Shown here in pieces: positions 30,985-44,695 of a stretch of DNA of 64,000 nucleotides; position 1 is the stretch's first letter, and each line of letters starts with the position of its first letter. Source of the stretch: Lateolabrax maculatus (Eukaryota; Chordata; Actinopteri; Acropomatiformes; Lateolabracidae); contig CM062208.1 of assembly GCA_031216445.1 (NCBI GenBank), positions 2,207,001 through 2,271,000 of the forward strand. The letters are read 5' to 3'. The notes beneath the pieces are model-generated. The model did not search any database, was not told where the DNA came from, and worked only from the letters and a program-made list of their open reading frames with translations. The translations under genes and the position numbers were made by a program.

Positions 30985-31689
30985 TTCTACAGCAGCAGGA
31001 AGAGGAGCGCGGTCCGCTGGTGGACGGGTGTAAACCGGTGTTTGTTAACGCCTGGCTGCACCGACACAGGCCACAGATATCTGCATTTAAGGCGTCCATT
31101 CATACAATTATTAAGCGTGAAAAAGTCCCAACATGACTGGTAACCAAAGCAGTGAGTAATTTCCTGTGGAAGTTATTAGTTATTTATGTCGGCCATGTGA
31201 TAAATGCGGTGGTGGAAGAGCTGAATGTTACATCAAAGTATCAACACTGGAAAAATACTGCGTTCAAAAAGCAAATAAGTTAAAAACTGCAGTAAATATG
31301 CTCAAGTATTACGAGTTAAAACGGTGAGTGAATGGGACCCCTGTCACAGTGTGGCCCCACCTGTCAGCTGGAGGAAAATCTCCCTTTAAACTCTTTAATC
31401 TCTGCAAATGATGTCAAGAAATAGTTCCTGAAAACTGCACATTTTGATCCAACATATTTATCCAAAAACATCGACCTCCAAAAAAACCTGTAACTTTCAG
31501 ATCAAATATTTCCTTCAGAATCAGTTTCCTGATCAGAAATCCTCAGAGAATCACAGCCTGCTGGGTTAAATGCACTGAGTCACTCTGACACAGTGACCTG
31601 CAGCTCATCACACTGTCAGCTGTTCAAACTCTTATTTTAATGCCACTTTCAAATAGATTTCAGTATCCAGGTGATATCCGTCCTCAGCT

Positions 31690-32065
31690 GATCGGTCCTG
31701 AAGTACAAACAACATAAAACATAAAAACATAAAAACTCCTCAAGTAAAAGTCCTGCATTCAAAACAGTATCACCAGCAAGATGCAGTTAAAATATGAAAA
31801 GCAGAAGTACTCCTGAAACAGAATACAGAATACTCTTCCATCCTAATTGTAAAAATATTAAATATTCTGGAATTTGATTATTATTTTAATGCATTGAAGT
31901 GTCAGCAGTATTTTGATAGTGTTGGTAGTTGAAGTGGAGCTTGTTTAATCCAACATATTTTATCATATAATTTGTTTTCAAAATCATAACTATAACTGGA
32001 GACAATAATAACTCTAAATGTAGAAGTATAAAGGGGCAGAGAAAATTGTACTTTCCACCACAGCT
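31690..32065. repeat. AAGTA-rich dispersed fish repeat (…CTCAAGTAAAAGT… / …TTTCCACCAC)
   Basis: CTCAAGTAAAAGTCCTGCAT, AGTACTCCTG and a terminal GTACTTTCCACCAC follow the pattern of a common fish non-autonomous DNA element. The middle is AT-rich and diverged. Confidence 0.5.
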
Positions 32066-32359
32066 GATGACTAAAACGTCACACCTAAACTAAAAGGAAG
32101 CTATGGACGGATGGTGTGCAGACTCCAGCACGTCCATGTCGATGAACACATCAGCTCCGTCCTGCATCCCTGAGCGGACGGAGGAATCTCAGCCCGCCGA
32201 GCGCGTTCTCCACATTCGCTCTGTTTCCTCCTGCCAAGGCAACAACAAGGTCTCCGTGTGGTAGAAGTCCCCCAGATTCCTCTCGGATGAGTCCCAGGGT
32301 TTCAGAGCCGTGAGTCACAGGAAGCATCGGGTCAACTTGATCAGCATCTTGTGACTATG

Positions 32360-32395
<36 letters not shown>

Positions 32396-35300
32396 GTGTA
32401 AAGTAAAAATACTCATTATATTGCATCGCATGTTTTGATGAGAGCAGCCTTGTAGGTCCAGCTGCCTATCCAGAGTTAGTTCCATGTACAACAGTGCATC
32501 ACTTCTTTGGCTTGTACCCTCTATTATGTGTATGCAGAGTCATTGCAGCCATCAGATGGATGTTATCATACATGATTATCTATCATAATAAAAATAATAA
32601 TAATAATGATAATCTAGACCCGGTGTTGTTCTGAACCCGGGACCAAACACTAAATGCTCCTCTTTGTTCCCCAGCTGGTCTCTAACAGTCTGTCTGCTGG
32701 TTGGTGCTGAGCAGGTAGTGGAACGGAGGGTTTTGCAGCCATTTTGGTGAAAACAGCTGGAGCCGGAAACGACGCTATGAGAGCGAGAGAGAGAGTGGAG
32801 CAAAACAGTACATTTGTGGGTCGGACAGCTGAACGAAGGGCTGAACCTCGACTGTACAGCTCTGTAAGGGCGAAGGTGATGAGTCTCTGTAGGTTCGTCA
32901 CTACGAGCAAACACATTTTTATTAGAAGTATATTCATTGCAGCTGCTTTAAGCAAGTTTCAAGATCATGTTAATTAATTTTTTCTACCACACAGAAGTGA
33001 ATGGAAACAAATGGCTGCCAGGAATGGTGGGAAAAAACATAAGCATGTGTTTGAATAAAGCAAAACACACTGATATGATTCTTCAACAGTGATAGGATGA
33101 GATGAGTCTCTGCTGAAGGAGTGACTCCTCTTTCTTTGTCCGAGTCCGTCCCGTCTCCTCCTCTTTCCCAGGGCTGTAGAGACGGTTTGATCGCCTCGAC
33201 GTCCCCGCTGTTTGCGATTTTAACCCAAGCCTTCCAGGAGCTCAAAGACGTCCCACCCAGACCAAACCGCTCGTTTATCTCACAGGACACAAAGAGCATT
33301 TGTCACCCAGGCGCGTGGCAGACATCACGCTACCACCGTCCCTTATCAACAAACTGCAAAACTCCAGGGCACATTTTCTTGAGCTGTTTTTTTTTTCCTG
33401 TTTTAAAAGATCAACCATTAGAACATGAGGCTGAAATGGTGGGTGTGCTCAGGACTGAATCATAGTTTAAAAATGTACAGGGGGAATTATTTAGCTGCTC
33501 ACCCTGTTGCGGTTGTGGTCAGTTGTGGTTTCCCCAGTCAGACGGCTTCTGTTAGCACCACATAGTAATTATACTCCTTAATATTCACAGAATTAGCACA
33601 GGATGATCTTACTCTCACTGACAGTTTTGGATGATAATTTAGACTGAAGATTGATGCCAATAAACGCTTGACAAGATTATTGTTGGTTCGATGCGTGACG
33701 TGAAAAACCTGATTATTTTTCACAGCAGTTTGACTCAGTGCCTCCTGTCCAGAAATAAACTAACATCGATTTCCCTGAATGAATTAAATTCCCTCACAGC
33801 TATTCTAACCATATCAAAAAAGGTAATTACCCTGATATGGACTGTCCATTACTCATCCTGAAAGACAGTTATATATATCTAATAAAAATAATCTTCTGGG
33901 TGCATTTATTGTTGAAAGTGACTGACAAAGCTGCAGACTGCAGATCTGATGTGAGCCTGCTTCAGTTTGAACCTGTTCATATTTACAGTATTTGCTTATT
34001 CTTTGCACTATCCCAACAACATCATGGCTGTAACTTCTTCATTTTAAACACTGTCTTTGCATTTTATTATCAAACATTTTGTGTCACAAGCAACTTCCCA
34101 AGTGCTGATATTTAAGTTTCATCTGACACCGTAGAGTGTAACCCCTCTGTTGATGGCGGACGCCCCTCCTCTGCTCACTGCTGGTTGTATTGAAGCTCTG
34201 AGGCTGGAGGGGAGCCACATGGTGGCAGTGTCCACAAATACTGTCGGCCCCATCGTCCGCTTGAGAGCAAACCCCCTTTCCTTAAAGTTGGCTTCCCCGC
34301 TTCCAAGACATCAGTCTGCGATCGGTGCGTCTCTGCCAGCTGTCCCACACGGGCACAATCTGAACGGAGGCCTCTGCAGAAATGCAGATGGCAAACCCGA
34401 CTGGGACTCCAGGCAAATTTCCAAAATTTAAATTCCTTCCTGTGTTGTGCTTGAGTCACCATGACTCTTCCGACAATCATCAATCAGCAGAGAGGTCGAT
34501 CTAACATGCTTCACGTTGGTAATTTGAAACAGCCCACAGTGGCGCCGTTTAGTCACTTTTTGACACATTTCAGTGCCGTGAATGACTGGAACCTCGTGCA
34601 TAATAAACTAGGGGAAAGGTCGACGCTCTGAATACGAGTGATAAAGAGAATGAGTGATGGCTACTTGATTGAGGAGCAGATTAAAATAATAAAGTAAAAA
34701 TATTTTGGTGATGGGCAGCAAGAGAAAATCAGGTGGATTTTGATTTGTGTTTGTTTAAGTCATAAAGCAACGTCCCTCCTGACAGGTGCTCCGCTGCCTG
34801 GGCAGCCAGGGAAACTCCAGCCGCTCCAACGGAAGAGCTCTCTTCTAATACACTCTGTTGAGATAAAATAATCCCATGACATCACTTCACCTGTCCGAGA
34901 CACCGGGTCCGGAGATGCTCCCGGTTCCTCCCCGCGCTGTGAGGCTTCGCTTTCGGGGGGGTGACTCAAGACCCGACCTGGCCTCATTCTCCAAAGAGGA
35001 GAAAAATGCTTTCCCATTGACCGGACCGCACACATTCGATCATTGTTTCTTTCTAAGTAGGACGAGCGTGCGTGTGCAGGAAAGCCAGCTGAATTCGGGG
35101 GGGTTGTGTTAACTTCCTTTAACAAACATACCACAATATTTGGTCATCTGAAGTGCCTCCAACAGTCATCAGATTATCTGGCTTTGCTGGACAGTACGGT
35201 GCTTTCCACCTACTAATGCAGTATAAGTCACTGGGCCTTGACTAACCAGCAGCACTACACCGCTGCCTCTGTGCTGCTCGCAGGCTCCATATGACAGATG

Positions 35301-35940
35301 TTGTTTAGAGGTTGACCAGCCGGCTCCCAGCTTCGACCTGCTGTTGTCCCGGTGCAGAATGACGCAGGTATTGCACAACATTTTCCTTGGTTATGACTGT
35401 GTGACATCACCGGCTCCTCTTAGTGCTCGCTGTTTCCCCAGTTCCCCTGACGCGTGATACACTCTCTAACGATTGCACTGTTATGTGTAAACACTGCAAA
35501 CAACTCAAGGAGCGCATGCATGCACACACACACACACACACGCACACGGACGCACCTTCGCTGCCTCAGGTCCTGCTGTATCCACGGAGGCACCTGTCAC
35601 ACATGACGTCACCTATGAGTCAGGTGAATGCATGCATGCATGAGTGTGGGTGTGTGTTCAGGCTCCTGCTGGCTGTGGGATGTTTGCATAATCAGCACAG
35701 CAGCACACCTTGGTCACAAGGTAAACTTTCCACTGCGCTCACAGAAAAAAGACCTCCGTTTCACACTTGAGTAGTCACAGAATGGCCTACTTCTACAGAC
35801 TGATGGGAGGGAAAAGGTAGCAGAGAGAGGTGTCAGGGTGCTGTTGCAGGCGATATCCTTTCTGTACATACGGCGGGTAACACATACAGGACTCTTCAGT
35901 TAGTTTGTAGTGTTGAGTTTCAACCTCTTTTATAATGAGA

Positions 35941-36400
35941 GGTGGCAACAGCACACACTTTCTTTATCAAGTACAAGTACAGAAACTCTGATAAAAGTAG
36001 AAGTACTGATTCAACTTATTTACTCAAGTGAAAGTGAAAAGGTTCAGGTTCTGAAATGTCCCCATTAAAGTAAAAGGTAGTTCTAGTTCTGGTTTTTAGT
36101 TCTGGACGTCACATCCACTAGACACCTTCGAGTCTTCCTCCCTTGTCTCATTCGTCTCTTTACGTCTGTCATGCATGATCTGAACTAATAAAATAAAAAT
36201 AATTTCCCTCAAATGTATTAAAACTAAAGTAAGGAGCCTGTTTTGAAAATGTGAGGAGCAGAAAGTTCAGATATTTCTGTTAAAATGTAGGGAGTCAAAC
36301 TAAAAAGTTGTCAGAAAAATAAATACTCAAGTAAAGTAGATGTACTGAAAACTACTTAATAACAGTAAGTATTTGCACGTAGTTAGCTCCCACCTCTTTT
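35941..36400. repeat. AAGTA-rich dispersed fish repeat
   Basis: Runs from GGTGGCAACAGCAC through AAGTACAAGTACAG, TACTCAAGTGAAAG, CTCAAGTAAAGTAGATGTAC to GCTCCCACCTCT. The ends GGTGGCA / CCCACCTC are roughly inverted, as expected for a non-autonomous DNA element. Confidence 0.55.
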
Positions 36401-36468
36401 AGAACTTCTTGTTAAAGTTGTTAAGTGTTAAAGATGAGGAGATCATACTCCTCTCATGTCTCTGCAGC

Positions 36469-36659
36469 CAGCTGGTTAGCTTAGCTTAGCATAAAGACTG
36501 GGAACAGGGGGAAACAGTTAGCCAGCTCTTTCTGAAGGGAACAACTTCCACCTGTCAGCATCTCTAAAGCTCACTAAACTCCAAGTTATATCTGGTTTGT
36601 TTAATACATTCAAAAACAGAATCGTGAAAACGGCAAGTTGCGGTTTTATGGAGGGTTCC
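36469..36659 (+). repeat. Interspersed fish repeat (AGCTGGTTAGCTTAGCTTAGCATAAAGACTG type)
   Basis: Contains GGTTAGCTTAGCTTAGCATA, AAGACTGGGAACAGGGGGAA, CAGCATCTCTAAAGCTCACT and TGCGGTTTTATGGAGGGTT in that order. This is one of the commonest dispersed repeats in percomorph genomes. Quite well preserved. Confidence 0.85.
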
Positions 36660-39600
36660 TTTCAGACTCTTTTCCACTGTAAGTCAAATCCATGTTCTAA
36701 AGAAACGATGACGACCAGATGGTTGCGATGGTTTGCATGTTTGAGTAATATGTAATGTACGTCAAGTAAAGTTGAGACTCAATACACTTCTCATGAAAAT
36801 AAGTGACTGTTGCTTTTTTAACTTTGATATTCTGACTTTTATTCAGAGAAATGTGCTTTGTCCTGTTGCGTTATGCAGACGTGTTTGTGTTCTGCTTCGC
36901 TTTGTTCTTGAGCTCTAAATGGATATTTAATCAGAAAGTAAAAATGAGGGATTCATAAATAGACTATTCAATACATGCATGAATAAATACAATTTAAAAA
37001 AAAGATTTATGAATATTAAAAACAACAATTGATCTACAAGGTTAAACAGAATAATTCAAATGAATCTGATGAAACTCCAAATTGCAAAATTAAATTCAGG
37101 TTCAGAGGGGAACAAAATTACACCAACATTTTTGTAAATAAGGAATATAAAATATTTGGTTGCCAATTTTCTTGTCCATTTACCAGTTCTGCTGCCCTGC
37201 GTGGCTCTTGTTTTGGCAAAACATTGTTAATCTTCACTGGCTCTGACCTGAAGATCAGTTATGTGTTAGAAGAAAATTCTTCAGATTCGATGATTTCTCA
37301 CCTGCTGGTAACAGAAAATGAGAGCTGCTGTTATACCCCACGACATAAAGCACCTTAAGGCTCAGAAATGCCCCCAAAAAAATTCTCTCAAAATGTTCTT
37401 GCTTGGTCCTGCTGATTTCTTGCCGTGCAGATAAAAGCGATGAAAAGTTACATTTAAAACATTTGTGTCCTTCCAGATACAATATCTTGGTTGCACAGAT
37501 TTTACTGTGACGAGTTTAATCCCTTTAAAAACTGCTGTCTGTCTGTCTTTTGGATTACAGAGTAAAGTTTCTACGAAGACAAATAACATTCAAATTCTTT
37601 CCACCTGCGCTGTCGTGTCGTGGAGGCAGATGTCTCACAACCTGGAAGGAAAATACAAATAATACAACTATCTGCGTGTCTTGATATCAAAGAAATCCTT
37701 CATTTAAATGTGCAATATAATATATGTAATATTGATCACTTTATTGATGATAATCCTCCATATGTGACCGTGCTGTCAGTTGATTGTTTTAATAAGAGTT
37801 GACCTGCAGTTCACCTGCCCAGGGGACGTTAATGGTGGACCTGTTGTTGGCTCGAGCGATGCAACAGAGACCCATCTGTTCTGCTCCCATGAATGATCAT
37901 AAGGCCAGACTGAAGCATCTAAATATAGACAGAACAAATTAAATTCAAATGACTCAGACGCTCGATGACTGAGACCAGTGACTTATCCCTCCTCGGTGCC
38001 CTGCTTCAGTCCGTCAGTGTTCAGCCTTTCTGGGAGTTATTCCACTCTGGGTTGCCTCTCAAACCTTCAACTGTTAGAGGAAGGAGGTTGGGTGGTTGGG
38101 GGTGGCGGTGGGGGGAGTGGGAGTGAAAGGAAGATGGGCGGAGGGAGGGAGGGAGAGGCTAAATCAGTTGGCGGAGAAGAGGAAGCTCTGTCATATCCAG
38201 GAGGAAGTGTGAGTCAGTGCTCGTACATTCTTGGAGGCTGATTCAGCGCAGTACAGGAAGTGGGAAACGCTTACTGCTGAGCTTTAACACCAGGAGGGAA
38301 AGAACCTCGTCTGGAGCGGTGTAACCGTAAAAAGAGTCCCCCCAGCAAACAAAACAAACAAACCTAAAAAAACACAGAACCAGCCACACAAACACACGTT
38401 GTCACAGGTGCTCATCCGTGAAAATGACTCACGGCGCTGCCAACCCCAGAAAGAGGCGGCGGCCGCTCCGAAACACGCTCAACACAGAGGAAACAGAACG
38501 GAGGAGAAAGCCGTGCTACCGGCGGAGAGGCAAAGAGCTGTCAGAGAGGAGGAGGGCAAAGGGTAGCGCTCCGGGTCTTCCTCTTTTTCTTTGCTCCCCA
38601 GAAGTCTCCCCTTCCTTCTCCCTCTCAGGTTTCACAGTCGCAGCTATGGCAGCTTAACCCATTCATTTCCTGCTTTATTTCCAGCTACACGAGAGCAGTC
38701 AGTCACTCAGAGGGTCGCAGCCCAAAGACAAGCTGACAGACTTTCTGCTGTGTTTGTCACTGTTACCTCAGTCTACGTTTGGCCAAACCAAGCTTTCATT
38801 CTGGTGTCTCTGGGGGAGGTTTTCCAGGTTGTGACCTACATTTTAACTAAAAGCCAGGGTTGGTGACATCATGGTGGCCATGTGGGAGGGGGGGTGGGTG
38901 GTTGTTTAGAGGATGTTCTCCCCCATTTATACACCCGCGGACAGTGTGTCCCTCCCGGACTCTCATGGTCACTGCCTCTGTCCTCGTGATAAAACACCAG
39001 CTTATCACCAGTTTCCATTCAGCTTCTTGGCGCTTATGTAACGTCAACGCAGGGAGGAAGTGCTGTCCGCTCTGAATGAAGAATGTATCTGTGTGTGCGC
39101 GTGTGTGTGTGCCTGTGTGTGTGTGTCTGTGTGTGTGTGTATTGGAGGACGGAGGAAGACGAGGGGAAGAGTGAGACAACAGCGTGGAGTGGAACAGGTT
39201 TCCACATGAGACTAAACCCACCAAACATGTACGACAGTGGAAAAAGTGTGCTCAGCTGATTAATGCACACACACACACACACACACACCGTTCCCAAAGC
39301 GTCTCACACTTCTTACACACACATCACTCTCACACTGTGTCTCTGTCTCACACAAAACCATGTTGTATTGTACGGGTTGTTGCTAGGAGACAAACTAATT
39401 CCAAACCTCTTGAAACAGAGAGACTTACTCCTCGTTTTCTAAGCCAGGACGTCGGGAGAGAAAAAAGGGGGAGAGCGAGGGGGGGGGGGGGGCGAGGGAG
39501 GGGAAGGGGGGTGAGGAAAGGGGGGCTCTGAGAGACAAGAAAGCGACTCTCCCACGCAGAGGAGCTTTCACTCTCAGCAGGAAGGAGTCCACAGACTCAT

Positions 39601-40934
39601 CTGTCTCTCGGCCTGAAGACGCACCGGAGCGGACGCAACGCATGAACGTCAAACTGTTCACGCAGCGAAATGGCTGTCGCACGGTCGTCTTCACCTTCGT
39701 CAAAGGCAACTATTTCAGATGAGGACTATGAGAGTGACAGCTGAGGCCAAAAAGACTTTTAGGATTCCTATATGGGAAAATTGAATTGTGATCCATTATA
39801 TTCTGGAAGCCTTATAGAATCACTGTCAAACCTAAAGGACTCCATTAAATCTCCTGTTGCACAGCTACAGGGCTTTTGTAAGAGTTCAAAGGCAAAAAAA
39901 GATAATTATTTCTATATTTTTTTTAGCTGAAAATCAGGTATCAAAGACAACTTGTATTTAATCAGGTAAATCTCTACCCTGGAACCAGACGACTCTGCAG
40001 CTCATGTTTCATTGTCTCTGGCAGATCCGTCTGGCCCCTCTCACATTCACACTGACTTCTCTGCCGATTTATCGGGATAACCAATCACGAGCGTTTATCT
40101 AGTGCGAGGCGGGTTTAATCCGATGACTGACAGAGACGAACGCCATTCAGGTATCTTTGTAAATATCCAAGATGGCGGCTCCTGATACAGAACGTTCCCC
40201 GGCCGGCTACAGCGGCATCATTAAACCGACTGGACGGTACATTTTCACTAAAAGAAGAACAGACAACTGCACTTAAACTTTATGCTGATAAGAAATATGT
40301 GTTTGCCGAACTTCTGACAGGACGGCGTTTCGTTGCTGTGATTGGTTGTCTCCGCCCGTCGATAACGCCCCTTGGAAATCAAAAATGAACTGAGAGGTTC
40401 CAGACTGATACACATTTGCGAATTAGTCTAGTAAATCCCATCAAAGATGTCCATTTTAAAGTAAACCTGATAACATAAACAAACTTTTTAGCCAAACATG
40501 AAGGAGTCCACAGCCATGCTTGTGGCTCTGTGAGGCTGCACTTAATGTCACTATTCACTGGGAAAGAAATTTGTTTTGATCATTAAACAGAGTATTGGTC
40601 CCCGTTTGGAAAACGGAGACGATAACACAACAAACTGAAGAACTTGAAGGAGTCAGAAGAGAAGTGAAAATGAAAGTGATATACTTTGTTCATTCCGATA
40701 CTTGGAAACATAACAGAGCCTTTCAAAATGTGGGGGAGGACGGGCCAAACAATTAGAAATGAATATAAGAAAACTAGGCCTGGCTAATCCCTAACCTCTG
40801 AAAACACAAACAGAAGCTCCAACCTGACGATGGAAAATCAGAGGGGCAGCAAAGTTATTACAATTCATCCTGAGGGGAACATAAATTAAAGTAGCAAATA
40901 TAACGGCAATCCCTCCGACAGCAGTTGAGATTTT
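36660..40934. other. Intergenic, with CpG-containing and G-rich blocks
   Basis: AT-rich to about 37.9 kb. From 38.08 kb there is a G-rich run (38087-38155), then a CpG-rich block (about 38200-38660), TG/CA arrays (39078-39140, 39267-39289), a G-run block (39465-39535) and a second CpG-containing stretch (39540-39720). Two AP-1 heptamers (38210-38216, 38425-38431) flank the first CpG-rich block. It may be regulatory; no convincing coding exon was found. Confidence 0.5.
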
Positions 40935-41060
40935 TCACTTTAACCCGAAGCTGTCGACCTCGTGGTGGCGATGGATGAAAAACCAGTGGATTCATCCTCT
41001 GGGTCCATGGAAGCCGGTGCAGAAACTCCTGGCCATCCATCCGACAGTTGTTGAGATTAA
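40935..41060 (-). repeat. Inverted fragment of the GGATGGAT fish repeat
   Basis: On the minus strand ATCTCAACAACTGTCGGATG is followed by GCC...AGAGGATGAATCC, the same element as at 24431-24650. Confidence 0.65.
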
Positions 41061-44000
41061 TTAGTCTGAGCAGAAGTGGTTGACTGACTCAGAGCCACGC
41101 TGTTAGCGAGACAAAAATAGCTAATGAATTTTGATTATATTTTCCATTTAATGTGTTATAATTACACTGTCTGCACTTCTGGCAACCCGACATTGTGCAA
41201 CAAAATTAATTATTATGTTTCAATCTGGGGTTTGCTGTTTGATTTATTTATTTCTTCAAATGGAATTAGTTTTATTAATGGTTTTCAAAAAAAAAAAAAA
41301 AAAAACTTCATGAGGTCCAAACAGCCCAGGAACATAAACAGAAGTCAGAAGACAGAAGTGAGAGTTTGGTGGAGTTTGAGTGGATATTTACTGTGGGAAG
41401 TTCAGGAATGTGGACTGAAACTTGAAGAATTGAGATATTTCCCTGATCCCCAGACCAGCCGGACGAATCTGAGCAAGGGAATTTACCAAGGAGCCCCTCC
41501 CTCCGAGGTGCCCCGACCAACAGCCCTTCTCTGGAGGAAAGTCAATCATAGTGGCAGTCAGGTGCTTATAATGTCATTACCAAGGTAAATGGTTCCTCAG
41601 CACACGAGCACACAGAACAAATGGAGCGGAGAGACACTTCCAACCTTCCTGTCATGTGCTCTTCATTTCTATCATGCCATCCCTGCTATTCTCCGCAGGA
41701 TCGCTCACTCCCCCCCCTCCCGTTAGTCGCTGCATCCTCTCATTGTGTAACACTGAAAAGGGGGGAGAGAGAGAGAGTGAGAGGGGGAGATCTCACCCTT
41801 ATTTCACAATCTTGTCCCCTTGACGGGGTTCGATCCCTGACACCGGCTGGTCCTCTAGCCCGTCATGTGACACGCCGCGGTGGCGTGAGGTCAGCTGCCT
41901 GTCTGTCCATCTGTCGGACGTGACAGCAAACTTTTTTTTGATTTATTTTTTGCGGCGTCAGGGTTTTTCAGCTGGATGAAATCCGACCAGAATGCCGAGC
42001 TCGGGCTTCTCTCGCTGCTCCTCCACGTCGAAGCCAGACTCGGGCTGATGTGAGAGCAGATACAAAGTCCTTCTCGCACAGTTCTGGTTCGTTGACACTT
42101 CTGACCTTAATACCCAGAGGTAACCTGCATGATGGAGGCCAACGAGGAGGCGACTATATTTAGCACAGGTGAAGATAAGCAGTCCGATCCACACGGACGC
42201 TCCTCTGCACAGATGTTTCACTAGATACTGCAGCACACTGTAAGAAATATGATAGGAAACATGAAAGAAACAGATGCAGGTGCGTCTCTCCTCTTCCCAT
42301 TTATATTTATTCACTAATCTTCCCGTATTTTAATGAATGTTACTTTCGCCTCAGTGTGGTGCAGCTGTGGTATGAAGGGAAAAATCAACAAAAAACAAGA
42401 TTGCAGATAATCAATATTAAGGACTCGATAAGGATGCCCTTGCTTTTAACTGAGCTCTGTGACTTTCCAACACGAGTAACAGTCACTTCAAACAGAGGCT
42501 CTGGTCCAGGGGCCGCCTGACCCCATGGGCCCCTGGACCGGTGCCCAGTAGGCTCGTTCTATCCGGTAAATCCAATATTGTATTTAACTGTGGCCACGCC
42601 GACAAAGAATTTGAATTTCAGAGCGAGAAAGCAGAGATAAAGATGGATGATGGAGTTGAATGCAGTATGAGATCTTATCAGTGGATTATTGTCTTATGTA
42701 AGTGTGATTTACTATTATTGCCACTTTTATACCACACTTCAAGTTTGATAGTTGTCAGCTGCTTTAGATCTCTGCGGTTTAAAAGATAGTAAAAGTTTGA
42801 ACAATGTTTGAAGTGTCCTGTTATATATAGTTTGAAACCCCTGTCAGGTTGAATACTCGATTCTGATCTGATAATGTCCCTGTCTCTCTGAACTTGGTGA
42901 TAGTTTTTTTGGTGTTGTCTTGTTGTTTAACATACTGTCAAATTATATTTACTGTTCGCCAAACTTTGGCTCACAGCTGTCTTAAGTCTGTTAAGTCTTA
43001 AGTCTCTAAGTGACCGTGGGATAAGCGGGGTGATGCTCTTCGAGCTCTCCGTGATCCAATGCACGTCATCCATTAATTCCTGATAATGGACTCCTCGCCG
43101 GACATTACCTTTACTTAATGGACGCCTTTTCACTCACTCTCTCTGCCTTCCACAGCTTGGTGTTGTCGCTGTGTGATGGAACTCCGCTTGTTAACCGCCT
43201 GTTCACTGCTTAACATCCAGTTTCGCCCTTTTATTAGAGGTTAAACCCCACAGAGAACATTGCCACCGAAGTAGACAAATGTTTTCTTATATACACATTG
43301 AGTTAACTGCACAACCATTTCTTGAGCATGGTTATGTTGTCGGGCTGGATTTTTCGTAATCTGCAAATGTCATTGTGACTGTGACTGAGGTTTTCTTACA
43401 TGTGGAACAGAAGGTGGACGTTCTGGTTTAACCTCAGCTCCTTGTGAGTTAAAACTGTTGTTTTGGAGCATTTTTTCTTTTGTTTCGGGCCAATTGGAAA
43501 AGTGTTTTGTCCACTGTGCCCACTATCCCAGTCAGGTTGGGTCGGGCTGTTGGGACGCCTTCGCACCAGACTCTGCGGTAGGTTCCTCCTGTGCCTGGTG
43601 AGTCACCAGGTTTGGTATGAGATGATGGAATCGTGAACGTGCTGTGATTTGCCTTGCTCACCAGCAGTTTGAATTTCTGTAGTGTGGTCAAACCGAAGAC
43701 AGGCGCAGTAAGTGAAGCCTAAATTGCTCAGCAGTAATTACTGGTCTCTCTCCCGTCCACGATCTGACATATCATCTTCCAAGAGGTGTTTAGTCACTGG
43801 TTTTGTCTTTAGGTTTTTACGTAACTGTCATGATTCAGCGTGCGTCATCGAGTGTCAGATAATGTCACGTTCAGCCCTCGCAGCGGTTGTCTATGAGCAT
43901 GTAAGATGGATATCTAGACGTGGATGTGGTCAACCATGTTTGTTTACCTCCAAGCCTTTCTTTTGCTGCATCATCATCTTTGGTGCTTTGTGTGTGGAGC

Positions 44001-44507
44001 AAACACGGAGATGGAATAAGCAGATCAGATTATTCCTAGTTTTTGCTGAGTTTGGAGGTGCGGGCGTAAAATGAAATTAAATCCCAACCTGATTGAAATT
44101 AATTTACATATTATTTAAAAGTTTCTATATCTCACAGCCCTTCACCTCCCTCATCTTGATGCCTCCATGTTTTCCTGTGATTCTTTTTTACATTCTGTTT
44201 GCGAGGCTCATCATTATGCGTCACCATGTGACTGATGGTGCTGGACACCCACCAAAAAAACACTCTGGGTCAGGATCCCCCGAAACTTTACCCCCAGTTG
44301 AATCCACACGTTCATGCTTGTGACTCCCAGACTGTCAACAGCTGTAATACTTACTCTCCATTAAACATGATGATGATTTGTAATTAATTTGGTTTTGGGG
44401 CGTTTTATGCCTCTACCGCCCGTGAACTGGGGTTCATGGTTCATGGTATTTAAGTGTGCCTTTATTTGTGTTTGTGAATTATTTTGAGACACCTGACCTC
44501 ACCTGGG
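41061..44507. other. Intergenic, gene-poor
   Basis: AT-rich DNA with an A-run at about 41286-41305 (possible retroposon tail), a GA-rich block near 41755-41790 and otherwise no recognised element. No exon-like sequence with a recognisable product. Confidence 0.6.
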
Positions 44508-44695
44508 GGCGGCGGTGGCTCAGGAGGTAGAGCGAGTCACATGTGGAGACATTGAACCCCAAGTTGTTCCCGATGTCGGGCCTGCGTGGTAGCTCGCTGT
44601 TATCAGTGTGAATGGGAGAATTAGCAGCAAAAGCCTTGTAAAGCACTTTGAATGAAACCTCTATACAAATGAAGCCTTTTACCATTTTACTGATT
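44508..44695 (+). mobile_element. tRNA-derived SINE, internally deleted
   Basis: Starts GGCGGTGGCTCAGGAGGTAG, an excellent pol III A-box (TGGCTCAGGAGG) in tRNA-like context. Then come TTGAACCCCAAGTTGTTCCC, GTGTGAATGGGAG and the tail TTGTAAAGCACTTTGAATG...TACAAATG. This matches a common percomorph SINE from memory, with the B-box region missing. Confidence 0.7.

Larger units (their letters stand above)
29111..35940. other. Intergenic, gene-poor
   Basis: AT-rich DNA with CA microsatellites at 29626-29653 and 32359-32389, a GGCTC minisatellite at 30885-30984, and diverged copies of an AAGTA-rich fish repeat at 31225-31325 and 31690-32065. It also has AAT runs near 32585-32615 and a CA array at 35523-35541. 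Nothing here looks like an exon. Confidence 0.65.

Noticed and set aside
30776..31143. Arg/Gly/Ser-rich ORFs
   Set aside because: Created by the GGCTC minisatellite.
38418..38657. Arg-rich ORF in the CpG block
   Set aside because: No homology recognised, no splice context, and purine-rich composition explains the arginines.
39642..39722. Short ORF starting ATGAACGTCAAACTG
   Set aside because: Only 26 codons plus stop, no recognisable family; insufficient evidence for a gene.
44508..44695. Functional tRNA gene
   Set aside because: Has an A-box but no B-box, cloverleaf or anticodon arm; it is a SINE fragment.
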